Notes: generated from the letters alone by a model not told the origin. A DNA stretch of 11,384 bases from Thiomargarita sp. (GCA_020721025.1 DYNO01000107.1:1-11384), one strand, 5' to 3'. Positions 1-6,271 are shown, numbered from the stretch's first letter. A program made the numbers and translations.

Positions 1-77
1 TCAAGATGATAAAAAACAATCAGTTAAAAATCATCACTCGTGACGCTGGAGCGTCCGGACTGCATTCCAACGCGGAG

Positions 78-174
78 AGGCTGTAAAAGAACTCCCAAAA
101 TTGACAATTTTTGACTTGTAAGTTGTTGATTTTACATAACCAAAAATCCAAAAAATGAGGTTCTTTCACAGCCT
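78..174. mobile_element. 97-bp MITE-like insertion with terminal inverted repeats and 5-bp target duplication
   Basis: The ends are AGGCTGTAAAAGAAC (78-92) and GTTCTTTCACAGCCT (160-174), which are inverted repeats of 15 bp with one mismatch. They are flanked by the direct repeat CGGAG (73-77 and 175-179). The interior is AT-rich, has no coding capacity and holds a 7-bp palindrome AAAATTG-A-CAATTTT (97-111). Removing the element plus one CGGAG copy restores a REP-like palindrome matching 7211-7235. Size, TIRs and target duplication fit a non-autonomous DDE-transposase-mobilised MITE; the parent IS family cannot be named from this window. Confidence 0.75.
111..140 (+). promoter_or_regulatory. 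weak candidate sigma70-type promoter inside the MITE, facing right
   Basis: TTGACT (111-116) is followed after 18 nt by CATAAC (135-140). These match the sigma70 consensus in 5 and 4 of 6 positions. It would drive a plus-strand transcript out of the insertion towards the terminator hairpin at 259-301. The region is AT-rich, so a chance match is quite possible. Confidence 0.2.
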
Positions 175-258
175 CGGAGCATTGGAACGAGGAAACTAAT
201 ATCAGGCGTTATGGTAACAGGACTAACTCGTTACTAAGTTTGGTAATACGTGTTTTTC

Positions 259-301
259 AAGCTCTGCTTGACGATTTGCACCCCACGAAGCAGAGCTTTT
301 T
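259..301 (+). terminator. rho-independent terminator, plus orientation
   Basis: AAGCTCTGCTT (259-269) and AAGCAGAGCTT (288-298) form a perfect 11-bp stem with an 18-nt loop. On the plus strand the stem runs into five T residues (297-301). On the minus strand the stem is followed by GAAAAACAC, so there is no U-tract to serve dctM, which ends at 322 in that direction. It may still act as a weak 3'-end structure for dctM. Its clear polarity is plus, although no plus-strand gene is visible to its left in the window. Confidence 0.65.
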
Positions 302-321
302 GACAGGCACTATCAAATTGA

Positions 322-1644
322 CTAAAAGCCACTCCATTTATCCATGAGATTGGGCAACCATAAAATGACTTGTGGAAATAAAACCAACAAGATGAGACAG
401 AGCACTTGCAAGATCACAAAGGGGATAATGCCTTGATAAATCACGCTAATTTTCATCCCCGGCGGAGCGACCGCTTTCAAATAAAACAGTGAAAAACCAA
501 AGGGAGGCGTGAGAAATGAAGTTTGTAAATTCACCGCGATTAACATCGCAAACCACAGCAAATCAATCTGAAAATGGACTGCTATCGGGGTGAGTATGGG
601 CACCACAATGAAGCAAATTTCTAAAAAATCTAAGAAAAATCCCAAGATGAAAATGAGCAACAAACTGATTGCAATGAAGCCCCATTTTTCGCCGGGCAAG
701 TGAGTAAAAATATCATGAATCAGCATATCCCCTTGCATTCCCCGAAATACCAAACCAAACGCGGTCGCACCGATGAGAATTAAAAACACCATGCTCGTCA
801 GTCGAGTGGTATGACGCATCGCATCCAATAAATTTTGTAAAGTCAATTTGTTATGTGACCCTGCCAAGAGTAACGCACACAGCGCTCCCAAGGCGGCAGA
901 TTCGGTCGGCGAGGCAATTCCGAAGAAAATCGACCCAAGCACCGCGAGAATCAAAATAAGGGGGGGAAAAACACTTTTCATCACTCGCAGTAAAAATGCT
1001 CGATCCCATAATTGCAAGGCTTCCGGCAACACTGGGGCAACTTGCGGCTTAAGTAAAGCGATCAAAATGATGTACATAATATAACTTGAAATCAACAAGA
1101 TACCCGGTATCACCGCAGCAATAAATAAACGACCAATCGGCACACCCATCACATCGGCTAATAAGATCAAAATCACACTGGGCGGAATCAATTGTCCCAA
1201 TGTCCCCGCCGCGGCAATGGTTCCGGTGGCGAGTTGCGGAGAATAGTTATTTTTCAACATGGTAGGCAGGGCGACAATGCCCATCGTGACAACCGTTGCC
1301 CCGACCACGCCCGTGGTTGCTGCGAGTAATCCACCCACGATAATGATTGATAATGCCAATCCACCGGGCAATCGTCCGAAGAGCAATCCCATTGTTTCAA
1401 GTAAATCTTCTGCCAATCCGGATTTTTCCAACACAATGCCCATGAAAATGAATAAGGGAACGGCTAACAAGGTGAAATTGGTCATCACGCCCCAAATCCG
1501 CAGCGGAAGCAGGTTGAAAAATTCCAATCCTAAAAAAACTGAACCAAAACCGATAGCTATCGCGCCCAAGCTGAATGCCACAGGATAACCCATCATTAGC
1601 ACAACAACTAGGGTGGCAAACATGACTAATGCCCAAACGTCCAT
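322..1644 (-). CDS. dctM: TRAP transporter large permease (DctM / FcbT3-like)
   Basis: Large integral membrane subunit of a tripartite ATP-independent periplasmic (TRAP) transporter, which uses an ion gradient to import organic acids or related solutes delivered by a periplasmic binding protein. The 440 residues are almost entirely hydrophobic, with roughly a dozen membrane segments. Family-typical stretches include AAAGTLGQLIPPS (144-156), ASPTESAA (244-251) and TPPFGFSLFYLKAVAPP (379-395); the last resembles the mannitol/chloroaromatic-type subgroup of large permeases. Length is normal and no frameshift is seen. The ATG at 1644 lies 2 bp after the dctQ stop and is preceded by GGAGA at a good distance, so the two genes are one operon. 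No DctP binding protein is in the window, so the substrate cannot be inferred. Confidence 0.93.
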   Translation of the reverse strand: MDVWALVMFATLVVVLMMGYPVAFSLGAIAIGFGSVFLGLEFFNLLPLRIWGVMTNFTLLAVPLFIFMGIVLEKSGLAEDLLETMGLLFGRLPGGLALSIIIVGGLLAATTGVVGATVVTMGIVALPTMLKNNYSPQLATGTIAAAGTLGQLIPPSVILILLADVMGVPIGRLFIAAVIPGILLISSYIMYIILIALLKPQVAPVLPEALQLWDRAFLLRVMKSVFPPLILILAVLGSIFFGIASPTESAALGALCALLLAGSHNKLTLQNLLDAMRHTTRLTSMVFLILIGATAFGLVFRGMQGDMLIHDIFTHLPGEKWGFIAISLLLIFILGFFLDFLEICFIVVPILTPIAVHFQIDLLWFAMLIAVNLQTSFLTPPFGFSLFYLKAVAPPGMKISVIYQGIIPFVILQVLCLILLVLFPQVILWLPNLMDKWSGF

Positions 1645-1646
1645 AT

Positions 1647-2195
1647 TTATTTCTCCACGTGATGACCAAGTAAAAACAACAGGTTCGTTAAACTTTGTGA
1701 AATGCCTTGCAATAACAATAATGTAAATCCCAACGGAATCGCGGCTTTGAGCAAGTAACGATGGCTGAGACCGCCGGCATCGGAAGAAATTTCTTGATGG
1801 AGGTAGGCATCATAGACAAAGGGGTAGGAACTGATGATGACGATGAGGCAAAATGGGATAAGAAACAAGGTGCTGCCAATTAAATTGACCCACGCTCGCC
1901 GGCTGGGATTCATCCACCTGCTTTGATAAAGAATATCGACCCGCACATGTTCATCATGTTTGAGAGTGTACGCGCCACCGAGTAGGAAAATGAGGGCGAA
2001 AAAATGCCATTGCAATTCTTGTAACGCGCCAGAACTGTGGGAAAAATTGAAAATTCCGGTTGAAAGTAAATAACGCATAGCAATGTCGTAAAAAATTAAT
2101 AATACCATTGCCAATACCAACCATGAAACTGATTTTCCTACCCATTCATTGAGTGCGTCGATGGTACGAATCAGAATTTTTGCTCCGGTGATCAT
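1647..2195 (-). CDS. dctQ: TRAP transporter small permease (DctQ / FcbT2-like)
   Basis: Small membrane subunit of the same TRAP transporter, paired with DctM in the inner membrane. The protein has four hydrophobic segments. In the middle, the stretch LQELQWHFFALIFLLGGAYT followed by KHDEHVRVDI is characteristic of DctQ proteins. I chose ATG 2195 (182 aa) over the upstream in-frame GTG 2222 because AAGGA lies nine bases before the ATG and an extended -10 hexamer sits only about ten bases upstream of the GTG, which leaves no room for a leader there. It is first in the dctQ-dctM unit. Upstream there is only a divergent cvpA-like gene, not the dctP that usually accompanies this pair. Confidence 0.9.
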   Translation of the reverse strand: MITGAKILIRTIDALNEWVGKSVSWLVLAMVLLIFYDIAMRYLLSTGIFNFSHSSGALQELQWHFFALIFLLGGAYTLKHDEHVRVDILYQSRWMNPSRRAWVNLIGSTLFLIPFCLIVIISSYPFVYDAYLHQEISSDAGGLSHRYLLKAAIPLGFTLLLLQGISQSLTNLLFLLGHHVEK

Positions 2196-2232
2196 GAAAA
2201 AGTGTCCTTGCTGAGAATTCACTGGGACGCAA

Positions 2233-2241
2233 ATTATAGCA
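2233..2241 (-). promoter_or_regulatory. extended -10 promoter for dctQM
   Basis: On the minus strand TGCTATAAT spans 2241-2233: a perfect TATAAT with the extended-10 TG. The -35 region is poor (GTGTGA about 16 nt upstream). Predicted transcription start is near 2226, giving a leader of about 30 nt with AAGGA before the ATG at 2195. Confidence 0.5.
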
Positions 2242-2343
2242 AATATCGGTTACATCACACTTTTTGGTTTGAAGCATCAAGCAAACTGGATTGAAATGAT
2301 TGAGAAATGCTCTGGCGCGGCGATAACCGATAATATTTTGTAT

Positions 2344-2373
2344 TTGATAGAGAAAAAAGTGTCTGTGTACATT
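2344..2373 (+). promoter_or_regulatory. candidate sigma70 promoter for cvpA-like gene
   Basis: TTGATA (2344-2349) and TACATT (2368-2373) are separated by 18 nt and match the consensus in 5 and 4 of 6 positions. If used, transcription starts near 2380, which rules out the in-frame TTG at 2372 as a start codon for the gene downstream. Confidence 0.35.
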
Positions 2374-2488
2374 GCTTTTTCAACTTGATAAAATTCGTAT
2401 TAATTGCGCTCCTTCTCAATACAATCTCTTTGATTTTATGCAAAACTATCCCAGATGGTTCGACGACGCACTCAGTTTTATTGCTCAA

Positions 2489-2950
2489 ATGAATCGGCTT
2501 GATTGGTTACTGATGTCCTACCTGATTCTTGCCATGTTGCTTGGTTTTTGGCGGGGATTGGTCAAAGAAGTGTTCATTTTATTGACGTGGCTGATTTCAA
2601 TTGGGATCGCGCTGATTTTCATGCCAAAATTTTCTCATTTATTGACGCATCTGATTACATTCCCAAGCGTGCGCTTTATTGTTGCCCTGCTCACCTTGTT
2701 TCTCATCTCGATGATTTTATTTGGTTGGTTCGGCGATTTGGTGGTGCAATCAATGCGTCTCAATCGGTTATCGTTGGCGGAACATTTCTTGGGAATGATA
2801 CTGGGTGGGATACGTGGTTTGGTCAGCCTCGCTTTTATCATTATCCTTGGCAGCATGACGCAACTTATTGAAATTTCTGATTGGAAGCAATCGTTATTCA
2901 TTCACCACATTGGACAAGCGGCGCAATTTCTGATCAATCAGCTACGATGA
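2489..2950 (+). CDS. cvpA: CvpA family membrane protein
   Basis: CvpA-family inner-membrane protein, named for colicin V production in E. coli; the molecular function is poorly defined. The 153-residue form starts MNRLDWLLMSYLILAMLLGF, then WRGLVKEVF, and aligns with the N-terminus of the family (E. coli CvpA is about 160 aa). Four hydrophobic segments are visible, with the conserved GxxRGLV-type loop after the first and GMILGGIRGL before the last. The reading frame is open upstream to 2372 (TTG), and another ATG at 2438 would add 17 residues. Neither ATG has a recognisable ribosome-binding site, so the start is uncertain; I prefer 2489 by family alignment. The usual E. coli partner purF is absent. 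The gene stands alone, divergent from dctQ. Confidence 0.8.
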   Translation: MNRLDWLLMSYLILAMLLGFWRGLVKEVFILLTWLISIGIALIFMPKFSHLLTHLITFPSVRFIVALLTLFLISMILFGWFGDLVVQSMRLNRLSLAEHFLGMILGGIRGLVSLAFIIILGSMTQLIEISDWKQSLFIHHIGQAAQFLINQLR

Positions 2951-3041
2951 TTTTTTAAGATACCGAATATTTTTCTATAGAAGTCGTAACTATCGCTCAA
3001 CAATTTATGCTATGCTCTGACGTATGGAAACCAAAATCAAG

Positions 3042-3070
3042 TTGACATAAAATTGTTGTCAGTTGTGAAT
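3042..3070 (+). promoter_or_regulatory. candidate promoter of the rhodanese gene
   Basis: A perfect -35 hexamer TTGACA (3042-3047) is followed after 17 nt by GTGAAT (3065-3070), a weak -10 (3 of 6). Transcription from here would give a leader of about 125 nt before the ATG at 3203. Confidence 0.35.
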
Positions 3071-3075
3071 CGGAA

Positions 3076-3156
3076 AATATCTCATCAAGATGCTCTAAAA
3101 TCAAGACATTGCAACGAGATATTCCTAAATGGGTTCATGGAATTTTCTCTATGAAC
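3076..3156 (+). promoter_or_regulatory. inverted repeats in the leader of the rhodanese gene
   Basis: AATATCTC (3076-3083) pairs with GAGATATT (3116-3123), an 8-bp stem over 32 nt that contains two ATCAAGA repeats (3084-3090, 3100-3106). A second hairpin, GTTCAT (3133-3138) with ATGAAC (3151-3156), follows before the ribosome-binding site. This may be a structured 5' leader. No known riboswitch was recognised. Confidence 0.3.
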
Positions 3157-3202
3157 TTTGGTAATGATACCGTTGTTTGCAGGAAAGTAACAGGACAAAA
3201 CC

Positions 3203-3679
3203 ATGAAAAAACATCTTGTTGTTACCCCCTCAAGTTTGTCGTCCATTTCCCCCCTTGCAACCGCTTATGACGCGGAACTTGCTCAACGTTTGCATACGGA
3301 GGTCGGCAGCAAACTTGACCATGAGTATCTAGCCGGGGATGGTTTTAAACTATCCGCAGCAGATATTCTCAAATCGTTGTCAAATAAGGAAAATATAGTT
3401 TTGTTGGATGTTCGCACCCCCGCTGAACAGCAAGTCGTCGGTCTCACGCATCCCAAAGTGCTGTCAATTCCGTTGGATAAACTGATGCTTAAAGAAAATC
3501 TCGATAAACTTTCTTCCCACAAAGACAGCAAAATTGTAGTTGTCTGTCATTCAGGCGAACGTGCTGCTCTTGCTACGGGTTTACTGCAAGCGGCGGGCGT
3601 TCCTAATGTTTCCTTTCTGGGTGGTGGTTTGATTCAATTAGTGACAGCACTAACCCCTAAAACTGCTCCAATGCAATAA
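3203..3679 (+). CDS. single-domain rhodanese-like protein
   Basis: Rhodanese-fold protein of 158 residues, probably a sulfurtransferase or persulfide carrier in the cytoplasm. The core shows the family signature LLDVRTPAE (67-75), an aliphatic strand IVVVC, and the active-site loop CHSGERA with the catalytic Cys115. GGGLIQL (140-146) follows near the C-terminus. The residues before about 48 are polar and variable and do not look like a signal peptide. The ATG is preceded by CAGGA at about seven bases, supporting this start. It is monocistronic, with a 252-bp gap upstream and a convergent thiE downstream. The cellular acceptor or donor is unknown; the intact Cys and the Arg in the loop suggest an active enzyme rather than a phosphatase-like or inactive variant. 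Confidence 0.88.
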   Translation: MKKHLVVTPSSLSSISPLATAYDAELAQRLHTEVGSKLDHEYLAGDGFKLSAADILKSLSNKENIVLLDVRTPAEQQVVGLTHPKVLSIPLDKLMLKENLDKLSSHKDSKIVVVCHSGERAALATGLLQAAGVPNVSFLGGGLIQLVTALTPKTAPMQ

Positions 3680-3727
3680 GTTTTCATTTTATGGGTTGAC
3701 CATAGCAAGCGTATGGTATATAAGCAA

Positions 3728-3776
3728 CGCGTCATACACCTTTGTATTTCAAATAATTTTGGTGTATGACACTGCG
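3728..3776. terminator. inverted repeat between convergent genes, possible bidirectional 3'-end structure
   Basis: GTCATACACC (3731-3740) and GGTGTATGAC (3761-3770) form a perfect 10-bp stem around a 20-nt AT-rich loop. CGC (3728-3730) and GCG (3774-3776) could extend it across a small bulge. It lies between the ends of the rhodanese gene (3679) and thiE (3818). Neither side has a good T-tract, so a classical intrinsic terminator is doubtful. It could instead be a protein-binding site. Confidence 0.4.
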
Positions 3777-3817
3777 TTTATGAACCCTACGGCTTGTTTA
3801 TTCTCTTTGTTAATGGT

Positions 3818-4459
3818 TTAGAAGCTGGATTCAAATAACCGAGCGTAATTTGCAGCAGCCGTTCTCACGTCAGTCTGTCCGAAAACACCATGAATTACCG
3901 CGAGATTATCTGCTCCCAAGGCGATCAATAAATTAGCGTTTTCTGGCGTGATGCCACCGATGGCGACAATGGGACAAGTGAGGGATTGCCGCGCTTGCTG
4001 TAATATTTCAAGTGGCGCAGATATCGCGTGGGGCTTGGTGGGTGAAGCGAAAAAACTGCCAAATGCCACATAAGTTGCCTCCTGCGTCATGGCATGTTGG
4101 GCAAGCGCGACTTGGTTGTAACACGACACACCAACCCACAATTGTTCTTCTTTAATCAGATGAGATATCGTTTCGTGCGACATATCACTTTTACCCAAAT
4201 GAACACCTTCCGCATTCACTTGAACCGCCAACTCCGTATCATCATTGATAATCAAGGGGACGTGATAATGTTGACAAAGTTGATGCAACTCATGGGCTTG
4301 TCGATAGCGAAAGGTGCGAGAATGCGATTTGTCACGATATTGCACCACCCGCGCCCCCCCCAAGATGGCTTGTTCCACTGTGGCTACAAATTTATCTTCA
4401 GGAATCAGTTGATTATCGGTAATTACATAAAGTCCACGAGGAAGTGTCATGGTGGTCAT
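3818..4459 (-). CDS. thiE: thiamine phosphate synthase ThiE
   Basis: Joins 4-amino-5-hydroxymethyl-2-methylpyrimidine diphosphate with the thiazole phosphate to give thiamine phosphate, in the cytoplasm. The 213-residue protein is full length and shows the TIM-barrel signatures in order: LYVITD (10-15), QYRDK (40-44, pyrimidine diphosphate binding), NDD (72-74, Mg2+), GVHLGK (85-90), GVSCYN (110-115), FGSFFASPTK (133-142), AIGGI (166-170) and AVIHGVF (187-193). All expected catalytic residues are present. Its ATG overlaps the rnfG stop as ATGA, with no clear Shine-Dalgarno sequence of its own, so translation is probably coupled to rnfG. A second ATG three codons later (4450) is possible. No other thi gene is in the window. 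Confidence 0.93.
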   Translation of the reverse strand: MTTMTLPRGLYVITDNQLIPEDKFVATVEQAILGGARVVQYRDKSHSRTFRYRQAHELHQLCQHYHVPLIINDDTELAVQVNAEGVHLGKSDMSHETISHLIKEEQLWVGVSCYNQVALAQHAMTQEATYVAFGSFFASPTKPHAISAPLEILQQARQSLTCPIVAIGGITPENANLLIALGADNLAVIHGVFGQTDVRTAAANYARLFESSF

Positions 4460-5076
4460 TGGGCTGGAGTTTCAAAAATTTGTTGACGATGTTGTTGAAA
4501 AAACACTAAATTATTGCGAACTGCCTTCACAACGGAGCGCGGGGTAATGGTGGCACCAGTAAACTGGTCAAAAATTCCACCATCTTTTTTCACTTTCCAA
4601 CCCGTTTCGAGCGGATCGGTCAGGGAATGCCCCGCAAATCCTAAAATCCACGGCGACCGTTTTGCTTCAATTTTATCCCCCAACGCTGGCGTTTCTTGAT
4701 GGGCAGTGACTCGGACTCCCGCAACCCTGCCATCGAGATAAATACCGATCAGGAGATAAATATTCCCATTGTAACCGTCAGGTGCAACCGAATTAAATAC
4801 CGCTGCCACCGGTTGCCCATTTTTGCGCGCCCGATAGACCATGACCGGCTCCGTTGTGCCGAGCAAGTCACTGTCAACAAAATGACGAACATCATTAGTT
4901 AAATCATTATCATAGTGTTCTTTGTCAATAATCACATTCAAACTGCTCAACAAAGTCATGCGCTCATTGGCGATAATGCGTGGCAAAGTCCACTGATAGC
5001 TGAAGACAACCATTCCCGTGCCCAGAATCGTGCTTAAAGTCAAGACGAGTACCACTTTTATGATTTGTTTGACCAT
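4456..5076 (-). CDS. rnfG: electron transport complex subunit RnfG (RsxG)
   Basis: Subunit of the Rnf/Rsx membrane complex that couples ferredoxin:NAD+ electron transfer to ion movement, or in Rsx guise reduces SoxR. It has one N-terminal membrane anchor and a periplasmic FMN-binding domain. The motif TGATIT (173-178) matches the S/T-G-A-T-x-S/T signature in which the final Thr carries covalent FMN; HQETPALGDKI (126-136) is also typical. I chose ATG 5076 (206 aa) because AGGAG lies seven bases before it, inside the last codons of rnfD. The frame continues upstream to a TTG at 5103 that would overlap rnfD and has no support. The gene follows rnfD by 4 bp and overlaps thiE by ATGA. The usual neighbour rnfE is absent. 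Confidence 0.92.
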   Translation of the reverse strand: MVKQIIKVVLVLTLSTILGTGMVVFSYQWTLPRIIANERMTLLSSLNVIIDKEHYDNDLTNDVRHFVDSDLLGTTEPVMVYRARKNGQPVAAVFNSVAPDGYNGNIYLLIGIYLDGRVAGVRVTAHQETPALGDKIEAKRSPWILGFAGHSLTDPLETGWKVKKDGGIFDQFTGATITPRSVVKAVRNNLVFFQQHRQQIFETPAQ

Positions 5077-5080
5077 TGCG

Positions 5081-6121
5081 CTACTCCTGTTTTCCAGAGC
5101 CAAACACCGCAGGACGGGTCAAATAATCAATCGTGGGGGCAACCATGTTCATCAATAGTACAGAAAATGCAATGCCATCAGGATAACCGCCCCAAGTGCG
5201 AATGACATAGGTTAAGATGCCAATGCCTGCGCCATAGACCCAACGCCCTTTGGCAGAAGTCGCCGCGGTGACGGGATCGGTGGCGATAAAAAATGCCCCA
5301 AAAATCGTTGCACCGCTCATAATATGAAACATGGCAGAGGGATAACGATCAGAATCGACGAGCGAAAATATCACCGCGATAATAAACAAAGTGCTGATCA
5401 TGCTGACGGGAATGCGCCAATCGCATACTTTGGTGACAGCCAACCACACGCCACCGAGCAAAAATGCCAGATTGATGATTTCCCACCCCTTGCCGCCCCA
5501 AGAGCCAAATAAGGGCTGATGCCGAATTTCTGCCACCGTATGATATTGATTTAACCCTGTTTTCATCGTATCTAACGCGGTCGCACCACTGACTGCATCG
5601 AGTGTCAAACCGGCGGTGTGATGTCCCAAAAATATCAGATTAATGCTGTCCATGAAGCTGGGATAGACCTTGCCCAATTCGGATAAAGCGGGAAAATGCG
5701 TCATTTCTAAAGGGAAGGAAATCAACAATACCACGTAGCCAACCATTGCCGGATTAAACGGGTTATAACCCAAACCGCCGTAAAGATGTTTGGCGAAAAT
5801 CATCCCGAATGAAACTGCAAGTACGACCATCCACCAAGGCAGAAAGGGCGGCACGGCTATCGCCAATAACCACGCCGTCACCAGCGCGCTGTTATCTTGC
5901 AAAGTGGGGGCTATCGGACGATGACGCATCCATAAAACGAAGGCTTCGCACGCGAGCGCGGTCACACTGGCGAGTAAGATATTGATAACAATGCCCCAGC
6001 CAAAAAACCAGATGTGGGCAGCAATACCGGGTAACAACGCGAGTAAGACAGAACGCATCAATGTGGTGACATGACCATGCGATTGATGAATAAAGGGTGA
6101 GCTTGAGAGTTGAAAGTACAT
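5081..6121 (-). CDS. rnfD: electron transport complex subunit RnfD (RsxD)
   Basis: Integral membrane subunit of the Rnf complex, carrying covalently bound FMN. The 346 residues match the family length (E. coli RsxD is about 350). The N-terminus (SSSPF.H, then LLALLPGIAAHIWFFGWG, 27-44) aligns directly with the E. coli protein and fixes the start. Conserved stretches include YGGLGYNPFNPAMVGYVVLL (114-133), the flavinylation motif SGAT (178-181, Thr181 as the FMN site) and ATDPVTAATS (280-289). About nine membrane segments can be seen. The ATG has no convincing Shine-Dalgarno sequence; see the candidate promoter just upstream. rnfC, normally immediately upstream, is absent and replaced by a NifX-like gene after a 172-bp gap. 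Confidence 0.94.
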   Translation of the reverse strand: MYFQLSSSPFIHQSHGHVTTLMRSVLLALLPGIAAHIWFFGWGIVINILLASVTALACEAFVLWMRHRPIAPTLQDNSALVTAWLLAIAVPPFLPWWMVVLAVSFGMIFAKHLYGGLGYNPFNPAMVGYVVLLISFPLEMTHFPALSELGKVYPSFMDSINLIFLGHHTAGLTLDAVSGATALDTMKTGLNQYHTVAEIRHQPLFGSWGGKGWEIINLAFLLGGVWLAVTKVCDWRIPVSMISTLFIIAVIFSLVDSDRYPSAMFHIMSGATIFGAFFIATDPVTAATSAKGRWVYGAGIGILTYVIRTWGGYPDGIAFSVLLMNMVAPTIDYLTRPAVFGSGKQE

Positions 6122-6127
6122 AAGTCC

Positions 6128-6133
6128 ATTCTA
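6128..6133 (-). promoter_or_regulatory. candidate -10 hexamer for rnfD
   Basis: TAGAAT on the minus strand (6133-6128) matches TATAAT in 5 of 6 positions. It ends seven bases before the rnfD ATG, so transcription would begin at or next to the start codon and give a leaderless or nearly leaderless rnfD message. It fits the position of the FNR-like box at 6156-6169. Confidence 0.3.
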
Positions 6134-6141
6134 CAACAAAT

Positions 6142-6205
6142 CTTCGCTGCATATCCTGATGTAGGTCAAGGAGTTGGCAAAATCGTTGAATGCAATGCAG
6201 CGAAG
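6142..6205. repeat. perfect 11-bp inverted repeat upstream of rnfD
   Basis: CTTCGCTGCAT (6142-6152) and ATGCAGCGAAG (6195-6205) are perfect inverted repeats 42 bp apart, enclosing the FNR-like box. Read-through RNA from the upstream gene pair could fold into a stem here, without a T-tract. It could alternatively be a pair of operator half-sites. Confidence 0.6.
6156..6169. promoter_or_regulatory. FNR/Anr-like box upstream of rnfD
   Basis: CTGAT-GTAG-GTCAA matches the FNR consensus TTGAT-N4-ATCAA at 8 of 10 defined positions. Its centre is about 41.5 bp from the transcription start predicted by the -10 hexamer at 6128-6133, the spacing of class II FNR activation. The match and spacing are seen; regulation by FNR is inference. 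Confidence 0.35.
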
Positions 6206-6271
6206 TGGTTAGGGTCAGTGTTTAAAAAATTGTCAAATCAATGAGATGACTCGTGATGATGTTTGCTACAA

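Larger units (their letters stand above)
42..193. repeat. REP-like palindromic repeat, split by an insertion
   Basis: The left part (42-77) contains the palindrome GACGCT-GG-AGCGTC (42-55), the 8-bp palindrome GTCCGGAC (53-60), and the arm TTCCAA (65-70). The right part (180-193) contains the matching arm TTGGAA (182-187) followed by CGAGGAAAC. Joining 77 to 180 gives a sequence nearly identical to the reverse complement of the intact palindrome at 7211-7235, including the shared core CGCGGAGCATTGGAACG. The two halves are therefore one REP-like element interrupted by the 97-bp insertion described separately. Such intergenic palindromes are common in gammaproteobacteria; any role here (RNA 3'-end protection, terminator, gyrase site) is unknown. 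Confidence 0.75.

Noticed and set aside
1397..1669. 90-codon minus-strand frame overlapping the start of dctM
   Set aside because: It is in a different frame from the clear dctM protein and has no family resemblance.
2372..2488. N-terminal extension of the CvpA-family frame from TTG 2372
   Set aside because: The TTG lies inside the candidate -10 hexamer, has no ribosome-binding site, and family alignment places the start at 2489.
3699..3717. 6-bp hairpin ACCATA/TATGGT downstream of the rhodanese gene as its terminator
   Set aside because: The stem is short and AT-rich with no following T-tract.
4094..4486. 130-codon plus-strand open frame antisense to thiE
   Set aside because: It mirrors conserved thiE codons and shows no protein-like features of its own.
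5077..5103. Longer RnfG start at TTG 5103 overlapping rnfD
   Set aside because: ATG 5076 has AGGAG at seven bases and gives the usual RnfG N-terminal anchor; the extension is unsupported.
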